A model generated the notes under the pieces. The model searched no databases. It saw nothing but the letters and a program-made list of their open reading frames with translations, and was not told the DNA's origin. A stretch of 64,000 bases of DNA from Lysobacteraceae bacterium (GTDB lineage Bacteria > Pseudomonadota > Gammaproteobacteria > Xanthomonadales > Xanthomonadaceae). This document shows positions 35,881 to 45,377 of this stretch, one piece after another. The position numbers and the translations under genes were made by a program. The stretch covers positions 1 through 64,000 of the forward strand of contig JAEUPQ010000016.1 in NCBI GenBank assembly GCA_016789405.1. Reading direction: 5' to 3'. The number at the start of each line of letters is the position of its first letter. Position 1 is the first letter of the stretch.

Positions 35881-35948
35881 GTAGGCTGGGCGCTGTGCAT
35901 CCAGCACTCTCGGATCGGGCGAATCGCTGGGTCGATGGCCCAGCCTAC
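35881..35948. repeat. 11-bp inverted repeat at the gajB 3' flank
   Basis: GTAGGCTGGGC (35881-35891) and its complement (35938-35948) face each other over 46 bp, 27 bp beyond the gajB stop codon. GTAGGCTGGGC...GCCCAGCCTAC motifs are found as dispersed repeats in many proteobacteria. It could be a structure in mRNA or a remnant at the edge of the defence module. Confidence 0.65.
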
Positions 35949-35974
35949 GGCCTTGCTTTCTGCGGCACGCCGAA

Positions 35975-37792
35975 CTACTCGCCCTCGGCCTCCTCCATTC
36001 GCGCTTCAAGTTCATCCAGGAATGGCGATCGCCCCCAATGCATCCGGCCGCGGCCCGTGTCGACGTAGCCGGAATAGAGCATATGGATTTCGTCGCGGGC
36101 GCGCGTGAGGCCGACGTAGAAGAGCCGCCGGCTCTCGCGACGAGCGGCGGGCAACTCATTGCGCCAGGGCAGACTCCCGAGATCGAGACCGACCATGATC
36201 ACAACGTCGTACTCGCAGCCCTTTGCGGAGTGCAGCGTCAGCAAGTTCAGATGCAGCGGAGACCCATCGCGACCACCAAGGCTCGTAAGATCGAGATCGG
36301 CGAGCGGTCCACCGACCGCCAGAGCCGACGACATGCGATCGACCTGCTCACGCTGATCAGCGAGCCCCCGCTCAGCCGTCATCAGCGCATCAAGCATTCC
36401 CGCGCGTACTGCCGTGACGAAATCCCGGGCGAGTCCCTCCTCGATGCGAAGCGACCATAGAAGCTGCGTCAGGCGCTGGGATTCATCTCGGGCCTGCGCT
36501 TCTGAAATCCGAGTGCGATGAAAGCCGAGCCAACGATCGAGCAGTCCACGCAACTGCGGCCGGGCCTCGCGCCAGCCGCCGGAGCACCACGCCGCGCAAT
36601 CCTCGATCCAGCTCGTGAGCGCGACCTTGCGGTAAGGTGCTGCGGTATCGACGCGGACAAAATCGATGCCTGCGGCAGCAGCGGCTTCCGCCACGACGTC
36701 GCCGGCCCGGTAGTCGCGATAGAGGATGGCGATGTCACCCAACGCGCGTCCGGGCTTGGCCGCGAGAGTAGCTGGAATGATTTCGGTGACCGCATGCGCG
36801 GCTTGTCCTTCAAGGCCATCGGCGCACTGAACGAATTCTATGATCGCCTGGCGATCCGGGTCGTTGGACTGATAGCCACGGACCTCGCCTAGCGCCATCT
36901 CGGATGCGCTGACGATGCGCGACGCCGAACGATAGTTAAGCTGCAACTGAACCCGCTCGACATCGTCCCGCTCGGCAAGCTCCTGCAACAGCGCTCCGTC
37001 GGCACCGGTGAAGCCGTAGATCGACTGGTCGGGGTCTCCCACTGCGAAGAGCCGGACGCCGCCATCAAAGGCGACGCGCTCGACAATGCGATGCAAGGCG
37101 ACACCCAGGTCCTGATATTCATCGACCGCGAGCACCGGAAATTTCGCCTGAAGCAGCGGGAGCACCCAGTCGTGCTCCGAAACCAGACGCTGCCCGAAGA
37201 TCACGAGATCATCGAAGTCGATCAGTCCCAGCCGACGCAGCTCGGCCTCATATCCATCTGCCCACGCCGCGAGTTCCCCCTCTCTGGTCCATGCGACCGA
37301 TGTTCGGTCAAGGACGGACCGTCGATGCCGTCCAAGGTCCATAGGCTTATTGGGATGGCCAACGCCGAATAGCCGCTCACCGATCCGCTTTATCGCCTGA
37401 TCGCTCTGCCGCTGCGTGGCGACGACGAGCGGGAACGGCACCGGGAGGTCCGCAAGCCGACTATAGGGCATGAGAAGATGCCTCAGGCAGAACCCATGCA
37501 CCGTGCCGATAAAAAGATTGGGTGCCTCGCGCAGGCCCAGCCGCTCCAGACGACGCGTCAGTTCGCGTGCGCATTCCTGGCTATAGGTGATGCATGCCGC
37601 TCCTCTGGGTGCGCGCACATCCTCTGCCATGATCCGGGCGAGCTTGAGCACCAGCGTTTTCGTTTTGCCGCTACCGGGCCCGGCCAGCACCACGCAGTTG
37701 CCCGTGGAATCATAGGCTGCCTGCTGACCCTGATTGCCTGCAAGATCGGCTGCTTGGGCGAGATAGGCCGCGCTGACACTACGTAATGGCAT
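35975..37792 (-). CDS. gajB: Gabija protein GajB, UvrD/PcrA-like helicase
   Basis: 605 residues, longer than the 494-residue GajB of Bacillus cereus. Superfamily 1 helicase motifs in order: Walker A AGPGSGKT (37-44), motif Ia ITYSQECARELTRR, Walker B VDEYQD (223-228), motif III GDPDQSIYGF (252-261), LQLNYRS, motif V LLTLHSAKGCEYDVV and motif VI FYVGLTRAR. In Gabija it works with GajA against phage. The ATG at 37792 overlaps the gajA stop by 14 bp. G+C is clearly lower than in neighbouring genes, which supports acquisition by transfer. Confidence 0.9.
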   Translation of the reverse strand: MPLRSVSAAYLAQAADLAGNQGQQAAYDSTGNCVVLAGPGSGKTKTLVLKLARIMAEDVRAPRGAACITYSQECARELTRRLERLGLREAPNLFIGTVHGFCLRHLLMPYSRLADLPVPFPLVVATQRQSDQAIKRIGERLFGVGHPNKPMDLGRHRRSVLDRTSVAWTREGELAAWADGYEAELRRLGLIDFDDLVIFGQRLVSEHDWVLPLLQAKFPVLAVDEYQDLGVALHRIVERVAFDGGVRLFAVGDPDQSIYGFTGADGALLQELAERDDVERVQLQLNYRSASRIVSASEMALGEVRGYQSNDPDRQAIIEFVQCADGLEGQAAHAVTEIIPATLAAKPGRALGDIAILYRDYRAGDVVAEAAAAAGIDFVRVDTAAPYRKVALTSWIEDCAAWCSGGWREARPQLRGLLDRWLGFHRTRISEAQARDESQRLTQLLWSLRIEEGLARDFVTAVRAGMLDALMTAERGLADQREQVDRMSSALAVGGPLADLDLTSLGGRDGSPLHLNLLTLHSAKGCEYDVVIMVGLDLGSLPWRNELPAARRESRRLFYVGLTRARDEIHMLYSGYVDTGRGRMHWGRSPFLDELEARMEEAEGE

Positions 37793-39563
37793 CGCGAATA
37801 TACTCCAGCGCCTGCCGGATGTAGTCCGGACACGTACCTTCATCGACGTGCGGCGCCAGTGCCTGCGCGAAGCGCCCTTTGCCAATCCGCTCGATGAGCT
37901 TAATCAATTGCTCTTCATCGAGGGTGTCGGTGTCATCGACCCATCCTTGGATCAGATCGCATGTGGCCTGGCTGATCGACAGTTCCTCTTCGATAACCTC
38001 CTGCATCGCCTCAGCAAGCCCGCCGGTGAAAAGTTCCGGCTCGAGCGTGTTGCTGTTCACGAAATACCCGACCGCCTCCGCACGCGCGATGACGGCGTCG
38101 GCGTCCAGAGGGGTGTAGTTCACACCGTCTTCGACCAGCCGCAGGACGTTGATCAGGCGGCGCCGGACCCGCGGGGGTTTCGTTCCGTTCGGGTCACGAT
38201 CGGTCAGAATGACATGTGGAATGTTGAGGCCATCAGGACCCAAAAGCTTGACGTAGGGCGTGAAGTTCGTGCCGCTGACCGAGCATACAGTGATGCCCAG
38301 CATATCGAGTGGAATGTCCAGCGCCTCGGCGAAGGCAGGCACGAGAAACCGCTCCGCGTCGCCCTCCACCAGGACGACCCCGCGAGCGAAAAAGATCTCG
38401 CCACGGCTTACGTCGATGTAGCGCTGGAGGTCGGCCTCGTCGCGCTCGTCGAGCGGCGCCTTGGCCGTCGAAACGGCAATCGTTGCGTTGGTTGCTGCGT
38501 CTTGACGAAGTAGCACGATCGACCGGATCGGGGTGACGCTCGCGATATGTGGCGAATGCGTGGTCAGGATGGTCGTGAGCGGCGGCGCTTGCTCCTCGTC
38601 ATCTCCGCCGCCACCCAGGAAATAACGGTAAACCAGACGCTGAACGTGCGGGTGAAGGTGCGCTTCCGGCTCCTCGACCACGAAGAAGGTGTGGTCGCGC
38701 TCGCCATCCGTCACAAACCGATCGAGCTCCAGGCTTTTGAGCGCCAGGAAGATCAGGTTCGCGGTCCCAAGGCTGGCATCGGGAATGCCGCGCGCACCAT
38801 TGTCGATCAGCAGACGCAGGCTGCGCAGCAGCGCATCGACCCGCGTCGGCGCCAAGCCGAGCGTCAACGGCACCGCATGCTGCTCGCCGGCGATCGCGAT
38901 CAGCCGCTCGCCGATCCGCTCTGCGGTTGCGACCACTTCATCATGGCTGACCAGTTCGGCCTGCGCCTCGTTGACTTGCTCTTGGATTTCGGCCCGCGCC
39001 TCTTCATCGAGGGAGGTCGCCAACTCTTCAATCAACGGCCTTAACGGCGAATTTCGCCAACTCGCCAGATCCTTCTCAGCATCGCGCAGCGCGACCTGCA
39101 CATCGAGCGGAAGCATCCGCCGCAGCGACGGCCCAATTGACATATCCGGATCGTCGCCGCCGAAAACGATGTACTCATAGTCGGCGAGGCTCTCCGGGTC
39201 CCGCCCGAGATTGGCCTTCGGTTGGAAGCGGTAGGTGAGGCGCGCAACCATCGGCGGCCCCGGATCGACCACGCAATCGTTGAGGTGCGCCATCAACCGC
39301 GGATCGCCCGTGAAGTCGGTCAGCTCTACTGCGACCTCGACTGTTTCGCCGATCTTGTCTTCTCCCAAGCCATCCCAGAAATGCTCAAGCCCGAGCTGCC
39401 GATCACGTTCAGAAAGACCAGGGTCAAGGATCAGTTGCAGCGCGCGGACGAAGTTGCTCTTGCCGACCTTGTTCTCGCCGACGATTACGATGCTTTTGCC
39501 AGTCTCGACATCGATCTCAGAGAAATTAGCAAAGTTGCTGATCTTTACTCGTGATATCCGCAC
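37779..39563 (-). CDS. gajA: Gabija protein GajA, OLD-family ATPase/TOPRIM nuclease
   Basis: 594 residues, near the 578 of the reference GajA. N-terminal ABC-like ATPase: Walker A GENKVGKS (29-36), signature around SLGTANLIF (265), Walker B VVEEPEAHLH (295-304) and the TTHSPH switch (334-339). C-terminal TOPRIM: VVLVEGDAER (E400), VILTDRDPN (D455, D457) and LEPE (E508). In Gabija this nuclease is held back by nucleotides and cuts DNA when phage lowers the NTP pool. First gene of the module, preceded by an AT-rich promoter stretch. Confidence 0.92.
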   Translation of the reverse strand: MRISRVKISNFANFSEIDVETGKSIVIVGENKVGKSNFVRALQLILDPGLSERDRQLGLEHFWDGLGEDKIGETVEVAVELTDFTGDPRLMAHLNDCVVDPGPPMVARLTYRFQPKANLGRDPESLADYEYIVFGGDDPDMSIGPSLRRMLPLDVQVALRDAEKDLASWRNSPLRPLIEELATSLDEEARAEIQEQVNEAQAELVSHDEVVATAERIGERLIAIAGEQHAVPLTLGLAPTRVDALLRSLRLLIDNGARGIPDASLGTANLIFLALKSLELDRFVTDGERDHTFFVVEEPEAHLHPHVQRLVYRYFLGGGGDDEEQAPPLTTILTTHSPHIASVTPIRSIVLLRQDAATNATIAVSTAKAPLDERDEADLQRYIDVSRGEIFFARGVVLVEGDAERFLVPAFAEALDIPLDMLGITVCSVSGTNFTPYVKLLGPDGLNIPHVILTDRDPNGTKPPRVRRRLINVLRLVEDGVNYTPLDADAVIARAEAVGYFVNSNTLEPELFTGGLAEAMQEVIEEELSISQATCDLIQGWVDDTDTLDEEQLIKLIERIGKGRFAQALAPHVDEGTCPDYIRQALEYIRDAIT

Positions 39564-39740
39564 GCAACTCTCCTTTTTTCGTTTCTACACGCGGCTGGTA
39601 AGCGCGGATCTTTAGCGAATTTTCTTCCGAAAATCTAAGGAAAAAGATTTCTGCCGATTACATCGTGGCATTCATAGGTTGCTTTTCCCCTGAAGCACTA
39701 TTGATAAGTAAAGTTTCTGCAAAGGGTCGATTACTGCCCC
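39564..39740 (-). promoter_or_regulatory. AT-rich promoter region of the Gabija module
   Basis: About 175 bp with T and A tracts (near 39570, 39621-39650, 39700), the lowest-G+C patch in the window. It holds the presumed promoter for gajA on the minus strand and an imperfect hairpin AATTTTCTTCCGAAAAT (39618-39634). No repressor gene is adjacent. Confidence 0.5.
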
Positions 39741-40103
39741 TCAACACGTCCAATAAGTCCGCCTCCGCAAATCCACCACCTCCGGCCCATCACTGCACCC
39801 GCCCACCTCTTTCGACGTTCGATCCGCAGGGTCGTATCCGTGAATCCATTGCTTCGAGGCGGCATCCCACATGAGCTCACCTTCGGCGACCACGCCGAGC
39901 GGGAACACGGAGGAGGGCTTGCTATTGGTCAGCACGATGCGCGTGCCGGTGATGCGCGCGACCAGCGGGTGCGCGGGGAGGTTCGGGTGTACTGCGGAGC
40001 GATGGCGGAAGGCGTGTTCGCCATTGCGGAGAGGCGAGCGCTCGGCGGCGCCGACCGCGAAGGGCAGCAGGCAAAGCAGCGTGAGCGTGCGCGATCCCTT
40101 CAT
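39741..40103 (-). CDS. Secreted protein of unknown function
   Basis: 120 residues with a signal peptide (about 1-21, ending VGAAE). It has a RITGTRIVLTN beta-like core and a Cys-containing C-terminus (GGCSDGP ... YWTC). No domain recognised. The frame starts at the ATG at 40103; an upstream extension to 40133 is possible. Located between the Gabija module and the XVIPCD effector. Confidence 0.6.
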   Translation of the reverse strand: MKGSRTLTLLCLLPFAVGAAERSPLRNGEHAFRHRSAVHPNLPAHPLVARITGTRIVLTNSKPSSVFPLGVVAEGELMWDAASKQWIHGYDPADRTSKEVGGCSDGPEVVDLRRRTYWTC

Positions 40104-40267
40104 GCGAAGCCGGTGACATCCCCTGTGTTCCATACAGCCTAGCGCAGCTGCGTGCGGCGGGCAGCACCGCTCGGCGGGATGCGCTGCGGCCGGCGTGAGA
40201 ACTTATGCCGAACTGATACCGACGGCCGCGACGACGGGCGATGCCAGTCGCGCCCGCCCCGTCGATC

Positions 40268-42160
40268 TCAACGCATTCGGGGCGCCGGCGCGTCCGGCCC
40301 ATCCATCCCCGGCGGCGGCGTCTGCTTCGGGCTTTGCTCCATCGCCTGCTGCTGGTTGATCGCGGCCACGGCATCGCTGCTCTGCGACAGCGGCTTGCCG
40401 ATCAGTTGACCGACCTCGCCGACGGCGGTCCTCGCCCATGGCGCAGACAGGTCGGCGGTATCGGTCATCGCGACCCGGTTGCCATCCGGCGTGAAGGCTG
40501 CGGCACCGACCGTCTGCAGGCCGCGCGCGCGGGCCTGCTCGACCAGTCCGCCGGCCAGTTGCCGGCTGATCTCGTCGGGTTCACGGCCGAGCGCCCTGTC
40601 GCGCTCGTGCACGACACGCAGCAGCGTGGCGTACATCGCGTGGTTCGCGTGCGCGGGGTCGTCGAGTTGCAGGGCGCCGGTACGCTCGGGCCTTGCCGCT
40701 TCCTGCGCGGGCCGGTCCTGCTCAGCGGCGCGGCCGTTGCCGCCTGGCGCCACCGGCACGTGCTGGTGATCGTGCTGTGCGTTGACGCTGCCATCCTGGG
40801 TGTGATGGAAGTTGCCCTGCGTCGTCGGCGTCTGGCTGGTGTCGTAGTAGGGCTGCGGCGTCGCCTTGTTGATCTGGATGTTGATGCCTTCCTGCTCCAT
40901 CAGGTTTTCTTTCAACCCAATGCCGGCCATGTCGATCGTCAGCTTGTGGACGACACCCGGATGCTGCTGTGCATGCTGCCGCTCGGCCTGGATGATGGTC
41001 TCGATGGCGCCCGTGCCGTAGTAGTTCGTGTAGTCGACCTTGCCGCTCTCGCCAAGGCGAACCGGGCGCTGTGCCGGCGGGGCGCTTGCGTCCGGGCGAT
41101 TGAAGTAGTGCTGCCCCATCGCGGTGATGTTCGTCGGGGACTGCGAAAGCGTGTTGTCGGAGTTGAAGCTCAGGCCGGGGCGCGGGACTGTCACGCCAGC
41201 CGCATCCGGTACGACGAAATCCTCCACTCGCACGCGGACTGTTTTCTTGAGCATGTCGTCGAGCGAGAACGCGGGATCGGCCTGCTGCCTTCTGCTCAAC
41301 AGGGCATTCCAGCCTGCGATCTCGGCTTTCGCCTCATCGTCACGCCCCGCCTGGATATAGGCACGCACCGGCGCGGTGTAATCGTGGACGACGGGCGCGC
41401 TTGCAGCGACCTGACCGACTTGCTGGGCGAATGCGGCGCGGGCCTGCGCCTTCTCGGGGTGATTGAACCCATGCTGGATTTCATGCCCGATCACGAAGGT
41501 CAGGTCGTCGGCATTGAATCGTCCCTGGGGATTCGTCGGTGTTTTTGCCTGCAGGTTCAGTACAGGCAGGTTCATCGAATGGGTTCGGCCGCTGTATGTG
41601 CCGCCTGCCACGATGTTCGCCGGCACGAAATCGAAATTCTCCAGCAGCATGGCGCGAGGCGTTGCGCTCGGATCGCGCGTCGTCGCCGCCCTTTTCACCT
41701 GCTCGGCAAGGACAGGCGATTCATTGATCGTGTTCTGCAGGTTGTCGAGCATGTGCTGACTGACAGGATGTGTCGCTGGCGGCGTGCTGGCACCGGGCTG
41801 GGGCGGATCGGTGTAGGTTCGATTGCCGAACCTGACGGTCATTTCCTGGACCTGCAGAACCGCTTTCAGGTCGGTGCCTGCCGTCGTTCCACTGGGCTGG
41901 AACGCGCCGGCGGGGAGCGTCACCACGCCGGCCTGTATCTGGTAATGCCCGACGAGATTCGGCGTGGCACTTCCTGCAGCGGGAAGCGCGAAGGCTTGCA
42001 GGTGCCCTGCTTGCGCTGCGTTGTTCAACTGGCGGAGCAGTTGAATGTCGGACGTGATCGCATTGCGCAACTGCGCTTGTTGATCGGCGGACACACCCGG
42101 CTGCTGGGCGAACTGGGTCAGCGCGGCTTCCAGCGCGACGTTCGGTGCTGGCGAGGCCAT
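40268..42160 (-). CDS. XVIPCD effector with HExxH metallopeptidase motif
   Basis: 630 residues. The C-terminal part (about 515-610) fits the XVIPCD secretion domain of Xanthomonas-type T4SS effectors: DPAHANHAMYATLLRVVHERDR, EISRQLAGGLVEQARARGL and VAMTDTADLSAPWARTAV in spans, then a Gln-rich tail. Upstream, IGHEIQHGFNH (HEIQH at 226-230) is a zinc-metallopeptidase motif, with EAKAEIAGWN (276-285) as a likely third ligand helix. It would be injected into rival bacteria. Preceded by 2 bp by a lipoprotein gene, the immunity candidate. No T4SS structural genes are nearby. Confidence 0.85.
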   Translation of the reverse strand: MASPAPNVALEAALTQFAQQPGVSADQQAQLRNAITSDIQLLRQLNNAAQAGHLQAFALPAAGSATPNLVGHYQIQAGVVTLPAGAFQPSGTTAGTDLKAVLQVQEMTVRFGNRTYTDPPQPGASTPPATHPVSQHMLDNLQNTINESPVLAEQVKRAATTRDPSATPRAMLLENFDFVPANIVAGGTYSGRTHSMNLPVLNLQAKTPTNPQGRFNADDLTFVIGHEIQHGFNHPEKAQARAAFAQQVGQVAASAPVVHDYTAPVRAYIQAGRDDEAKAEIAGWNALLSRRQQADPAFSLDDMLKKTVRVRVEDFVVPDAAGVTVPRPGLSFNSDNTLSQSPTNITAMGQHYFNRPDASAPPAQRPVRLGESGKVDYTNYYGTGAIETIIQAERQHAQQHPGVVHKLTIDMAGIGLKENLMEQEGINIQINKATPQPYYDTSQTPTTQGNFHHTQDGSVNAQHDHQHVPVAPGGNGRAAEQDRPAQEAARPERTGALQLDDPAHANHAMYATLLRVVHERDRALGREPDEISRQLAGGLVEQARARGLQTVGAAAFTPDGNRVAMTDTADLSAPWARTAVGEVGQLIGKPLSQSSDAVAAINQQQAMEQSPKQTPPPGMDGPDAPAPRMR

Positions 42161-42162
42161 GC

Positions 42163-42774
42163 TCAGCCTCCGTTCGCGCGATTCATCAGTTCGATGCGAC
42201 GAACACAGGACGGGTTCGATTTGTCGTCGGCGCCTTTCATGCCCGGCTTCAAAATGATGAACATGCGGTCCGTGGCGTAGCTCGCCGCCAGCAACCGACC
42301 CGAGGCATCATGGTCGAGCTTTTCAGGGTAGCCGGATGCCTTGAATGCTTCGCGATATGCTGCGAGCGTCATACCGCAGACGAGCGAAAAATCCGCGTAC
42401 TCGTGGTCGTCCGCATGATCGAACTGCAGGTTGATGGCCGCCCATGGTGCAGAGGGAGAGTCCTGCCAAAGTTCCAGCGCATACGACCAGTGATCGTCGA
42501 GGGACACCGCTGCGGAAAATCCATTGTGGCGGGGTTCCATTTCAGCTACGGGAACGTCCATCGCTTCGGCCAATGCGCCTAACGCGAGAGACTCGCCAGC
42601 ATTCAATCGCTCGATCAGCTTCAGGAAGCGTTTTCCCGCATCTTCTGCAGCGATTGTTGCAGGCGTCGCGGTGTCAGGCGTGGTCATGACGGATTCCTTC
42701 ACGGGCGTGGTGTGTGGCGCGTGCGCGCAGGCGGACAGACTGATGGCGAGAGTCAAGAGTCCACCCCATCGCAT
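42163..42774 (-). CDS. Candidate immunity lipoprotein (X-Tfi type)
   Basis: 203 residues. Lipoprotein signal with lipobox LSAC at Cys16, so it should be anchored in the periplasm. The mature part has alternating acidic stretches and ends in NRANGG. Its stop codon lies 2 bp before the effector start codon; X-Tfi lipoproteins typically sit directly beside and upstream of their effector, which is the basis for the call. If right, the effector attacks a periplasmic target such as peptidoglycan or an exposed protein. Confidence 0.75.
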   Translation of the reverse strand: MRWGGLLTLAISLSACAHAPHTTPVKESVMTTPDTATPATIAAEDAGKRFLKLIERLNAGESLALGALAEAMDVPVAEMEPRHNGFSAAVSLDDHWSYALELWQDSPSAPWAAINLQFDHADDHEYADFSLVCGMTLAAYREAFKASGYPEKLDHDASGRLLAASYATDRMFIILKPGMKGADDKSNPSCVRRIELMNRANGG

Positions 42775-43000
42775 GGGCCATGGGGCGGATGGCCCTGTCA
42801 GTGATCGTGTGCGCCCTGCGAGCGCCAGGCCTGCGGCAGTGGGGGTACGATGCATCGCGCGATCCTTGGCTTCGTGGGCGACCCGGCGCGTTCAGGATGG
42901 AGCGCCGCACCGGCGCGGCCATTCTAGCGGCGCGGCACCGGTTCGATGAGCAGCGTGACGCAAGCCATTCGCCGATGTGCCCATACGCATCCGTTCGAGT

Positions 43001-43492
43001 TCATTTCCCGGATGATGCGGCGGGCTTCTCGTACACCGCATGCTCCAGCTGCATCCAGTTCGCATCGGCCTTGCGGATGAAACCGGGGCGATCCTGGTTC
43101 CATGTGTTCTGCACGGGCTTGCTGTAGTTGAGGTACAGGCGGCCATCGACGATGGCGAAGGCGTCAGGGTCGGTGCCGACCTTGTAGCCCTGCGCGGTGC
43201 CGTAGGCGCAGAAGCCGCCGTAGCGCGGGGCGTAGCGTTCGGGATCGGCGGCGAAGCGGTCGCGGTTGGCGACGCTGGCGAAGCGCCAGGTGGCGCCGTT
43301 CCATACATGGGTGATGTCGGCCTTGCCGCGCACCGCCTTCGACTCGGTGTGGTACGCCACCGGGTCGTAGCCGCGAATCGCGCCGTCGGCGGTGGCGAAG
43401 ACTTCGTCGGCGGCATTGGCGGAACTGCAGCCGGCCAGCGACGCGAACGCGGCGACGGCCATGAGCAGGGACAGCATGAGGGTGCGGAACAT
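43001..43492 (-). CDS. YHS-domain lipoprotein
   Basis: 163 residues. Lipobox LAGC with Cys22. The YHS-type core reads GYDPVAYHTESKAVRGK, then ATWRFASVANRDRFAADPERYAPRYGGFCAYG in span, as in a well-known family of secreted YHS proteins that may bind metal. The GGFCAYG cysteine is a candidate ligand. Function unknown; not obviously linked to the effector locus upstream. Confidence 0.9.
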   Translation of the reverse strand: MFRTLMLSLLMAVAAFASLAGCSSANAADEVFATADGAIRGYDPVAYHTESKAVRGKADITHVWNGATWRFASVANRDRFAADPERYAPRYGGFCAYGTAQGYKVGTDPDAFAIVDGRLYLNYSKPVQNTWNQDRPGFIRKADANWMQLEHAVYEKPAASSGK

Positions 43493-43628
43493 CGGGGGGC
43501 TCCTGTCGGTGGGTGTGATGACAGGAGGCGGGCATGGCGGGAATGGTTGCGCGGGCGGCTCGCATGCGCCCCTTTTCAGAAGGGGCGAGTCATTCTTGTT
43601 CGCAGCCGTGGCCTGAACGAGTTCCCGA

Positions 43629-44684
43629 TCAGGCGCGACACGCCGGCATGACGGCGGCGCGATCGATGGCACGCTGCACCATGCCGGCGGAGGCGACGTA
43701 AAGGTTGGACTGGCCGTTGAGCAGCGTGCGCGCCTCGCCCGAAGACTCGGCGCTGCGCATGCTCGCGAAGATCAGGCTTCGGCCATCCGCGGAGAATGCG
43801 GGCGTGAAATCCATGCCGCGCGCGCTGATCGGCGGCGGCAGGCGCACAGCGGCGGACCAGCCGGCCAGCGTGCGGCATGCGGCGAACAGATCCAGTTCGG
43901 AAGCATCGTCGCGCAGGCTCCAGAACACGGCGAGCCTGCCGTCCGGCGACAGTGTGAAGTCGCCCTGGATCGTGCCGTCGTTGAAGGGTGCGCCCATCGG
44001 TACGGGCGCATCGAAACCCGTGCCGTTCACACGTGCGCGGTAGATCGCGAGCTTCGCCGGCCCGGACTTGCGCGAGCTGTTGAAGTACAGCCAGCCATCG
44101 TGCAGTTCGGGACCGAGTTCCTGCCCGTCGCTGGCGAGCATCGGCAGGTGTTCGGGCGTACCGAAGCGCTGGCCGTCGAACGCGACGCGCCAGAGGTCGA
44201 GCGTGGCGTTCGGCGCATCGCCCGAGACCGGGCGATTCGACGCGAAGTACAGCGTGCGGCCATCGGGCGTCAGCCAGGGATCGGAGTCGCGGTAGCGCGG
44301 ATCGGAAAACGGCACTTCGCTCGGCTCGCTCCAGCCTTCGCCTCGTCGCCGCGCGAGCCAGATGCGGCTGTTCTCGAAATCGGCGTCCGAGCGTGCGAAG
44401 ACCATGTGTGCCTGCGCGGCGTCCGTACTGAGGTTGTAGTCGTTGCGCAGGCCGGACAGCCAGCCTTCGCCGGCGAGTCGCACTTCGCCGGCGGCCGGCA
44501 CGGGCAGTGGATGCCCCGGCGGCGTTGCCGCCTTGCCGGCATCATGCACGGACGCTGCGGCAGGCGAGACCGGTGATGGGTGGTCGGACATGCAGGCCGA
44601 AACCCACACGCAGGACAGCACGAGGCACGCACGCTTCAACGCCTGCGGCATGCGGGAACGGTGGGCGGAACGAAGACGGCTCAT
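43629..44684 (-). CDS. TolB-like beta-propeller lipoprotein (PD40 repeats)
   Basis: 351 residues. Lipobox VSAC with Cys31 (a shorter start at about residue 12 is possible). Repeated blades with WD40-like PD motifs: DPWLTPDGRTLYFASNRP, DFTLSPDGRLAVFWS and TPAFSADGRSLIFASMRS. The ATG overlaps the stop of the preceding gene by four bases (ATGA). Likely membrane-anchored binding protein in the periplasm; exact ligand unknown. Confidence 0.87.
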   Translation of the reverse strand: MSRLRSAHRSRMPQALKRACLVLSCVWVSACMSDHPSPVSPAAASVHDAGKAATPPGHPLPVPAAGEVRLAGEGWLSGLRNDYNLSTDAAQAHMVFARSDADFENSRIWLARRRGEGWSEPSEVPFSDPRYRDSDPWLTPDGRTLYFASNRPVSGDAPNATLDLWRVAFDGQRFGTPEHLPMLASDGQELGPELHDGWLYFNSSRKSGPAKLAIYRARVNGTGFDAPVPMGAPFNDGTIQGDFTLSPDGRLAVFWSLRDDASELDLFAACRTLAGWSAAVRLPPPISARGMDFTPAFSADGRSLIFASMRSAESSGEARTLLNGQSNLYVASAGMVQRAIDRAAVMPACRA

Positions 44685-45169
44685 CGGCGGCCTCCCTGCC
44701 TGCGACGCGCGGGCTTGCTGTACCACAGGGCATTGACGATGACCCAGCGTCCGGCGAATTCGCCCATGTGGAAATGATCGACGAACCATGGGGTTTCGAG
44801 GCGCACCGACGCGACGTTGCCGACGACATCGAGCACGCGGCATTCGCGATCCCATTGCGGCTTCGGCGTCTTCAGGGCACCGCCCCGGGTCAGTTCGACC
44901 AGTTCGTCCTTCGACATGCGGCGCAGGCCGAGGCGCTCGTCCGGCTGTTCGCCGACGACGGCGCGCTTGGCGAGATCGGGATGCAGGGCGCGCGCGACAC
45001 GCACGGGATCGGCTTCGAGCTGGCCGTCGACATAATCGAAGCAGGTCGCTTCGATCGCGGCACGCACCTGCGGATCGATGCCCGACGCTGCCACGTCCTG
45101 CGCGGCACTGGCCTGCCCGACCCACCACGCAGCGCCCGCCACCACCAGCACACCCGACCACCACCTCAT
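44681..45169 (-). CDS. Secreted lumazine-binding/NTF2-like protein
   Basis: 162 residues with a signal peptide (about 1-23). The pattern IEATCFDYVDGQLEADPVRVARALHPDLAKR, then VASVRLETPWFVDHFHMGEFAGRWVIVNALW in spans, is typical of the putative lumazine-binding (SnoaL/NTF2-like) family of secreted proteins. ATG at 45169 chosen because GGGAG lies 8 bases upstream. Co-transcribed with the beta-propeller lipoprotein and divergent from the two-component system. Confidence 0.85.
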   Translation of the reverse strand: MRWWSGVLVVAGAAWWVGQASAAQDVAASGIDPQVRAAIEATCFDYVDGQLEADPVRVARALHPDLAKRAVVGEQPDERLGLRRMSKDELVELTRGGALKTPKPQWDRECRVLDVVGNVASVRLETPWFVDHFHMGEFAGRWVIVNALWYSKPARRRQGGRR

Positions 45170-45377
45170 GCCGACTCCCGTCATTGCCTTGCGTTGCGGG
45201 CATTGGATACGGACCGACGTCGACTGTCTGCGGGCAATGCGACGAAGTGTTTCCCGAACGCGACGAAGCGTTGGCGGCAGCCACCGACACCATGCGGGTG
45301 ACGAAAGAAGGGTGCATGCACCAGCGGCAATCGCGCATAGTGGCCGGCCAGCACGAAGACCATCGACGACCATCCGC

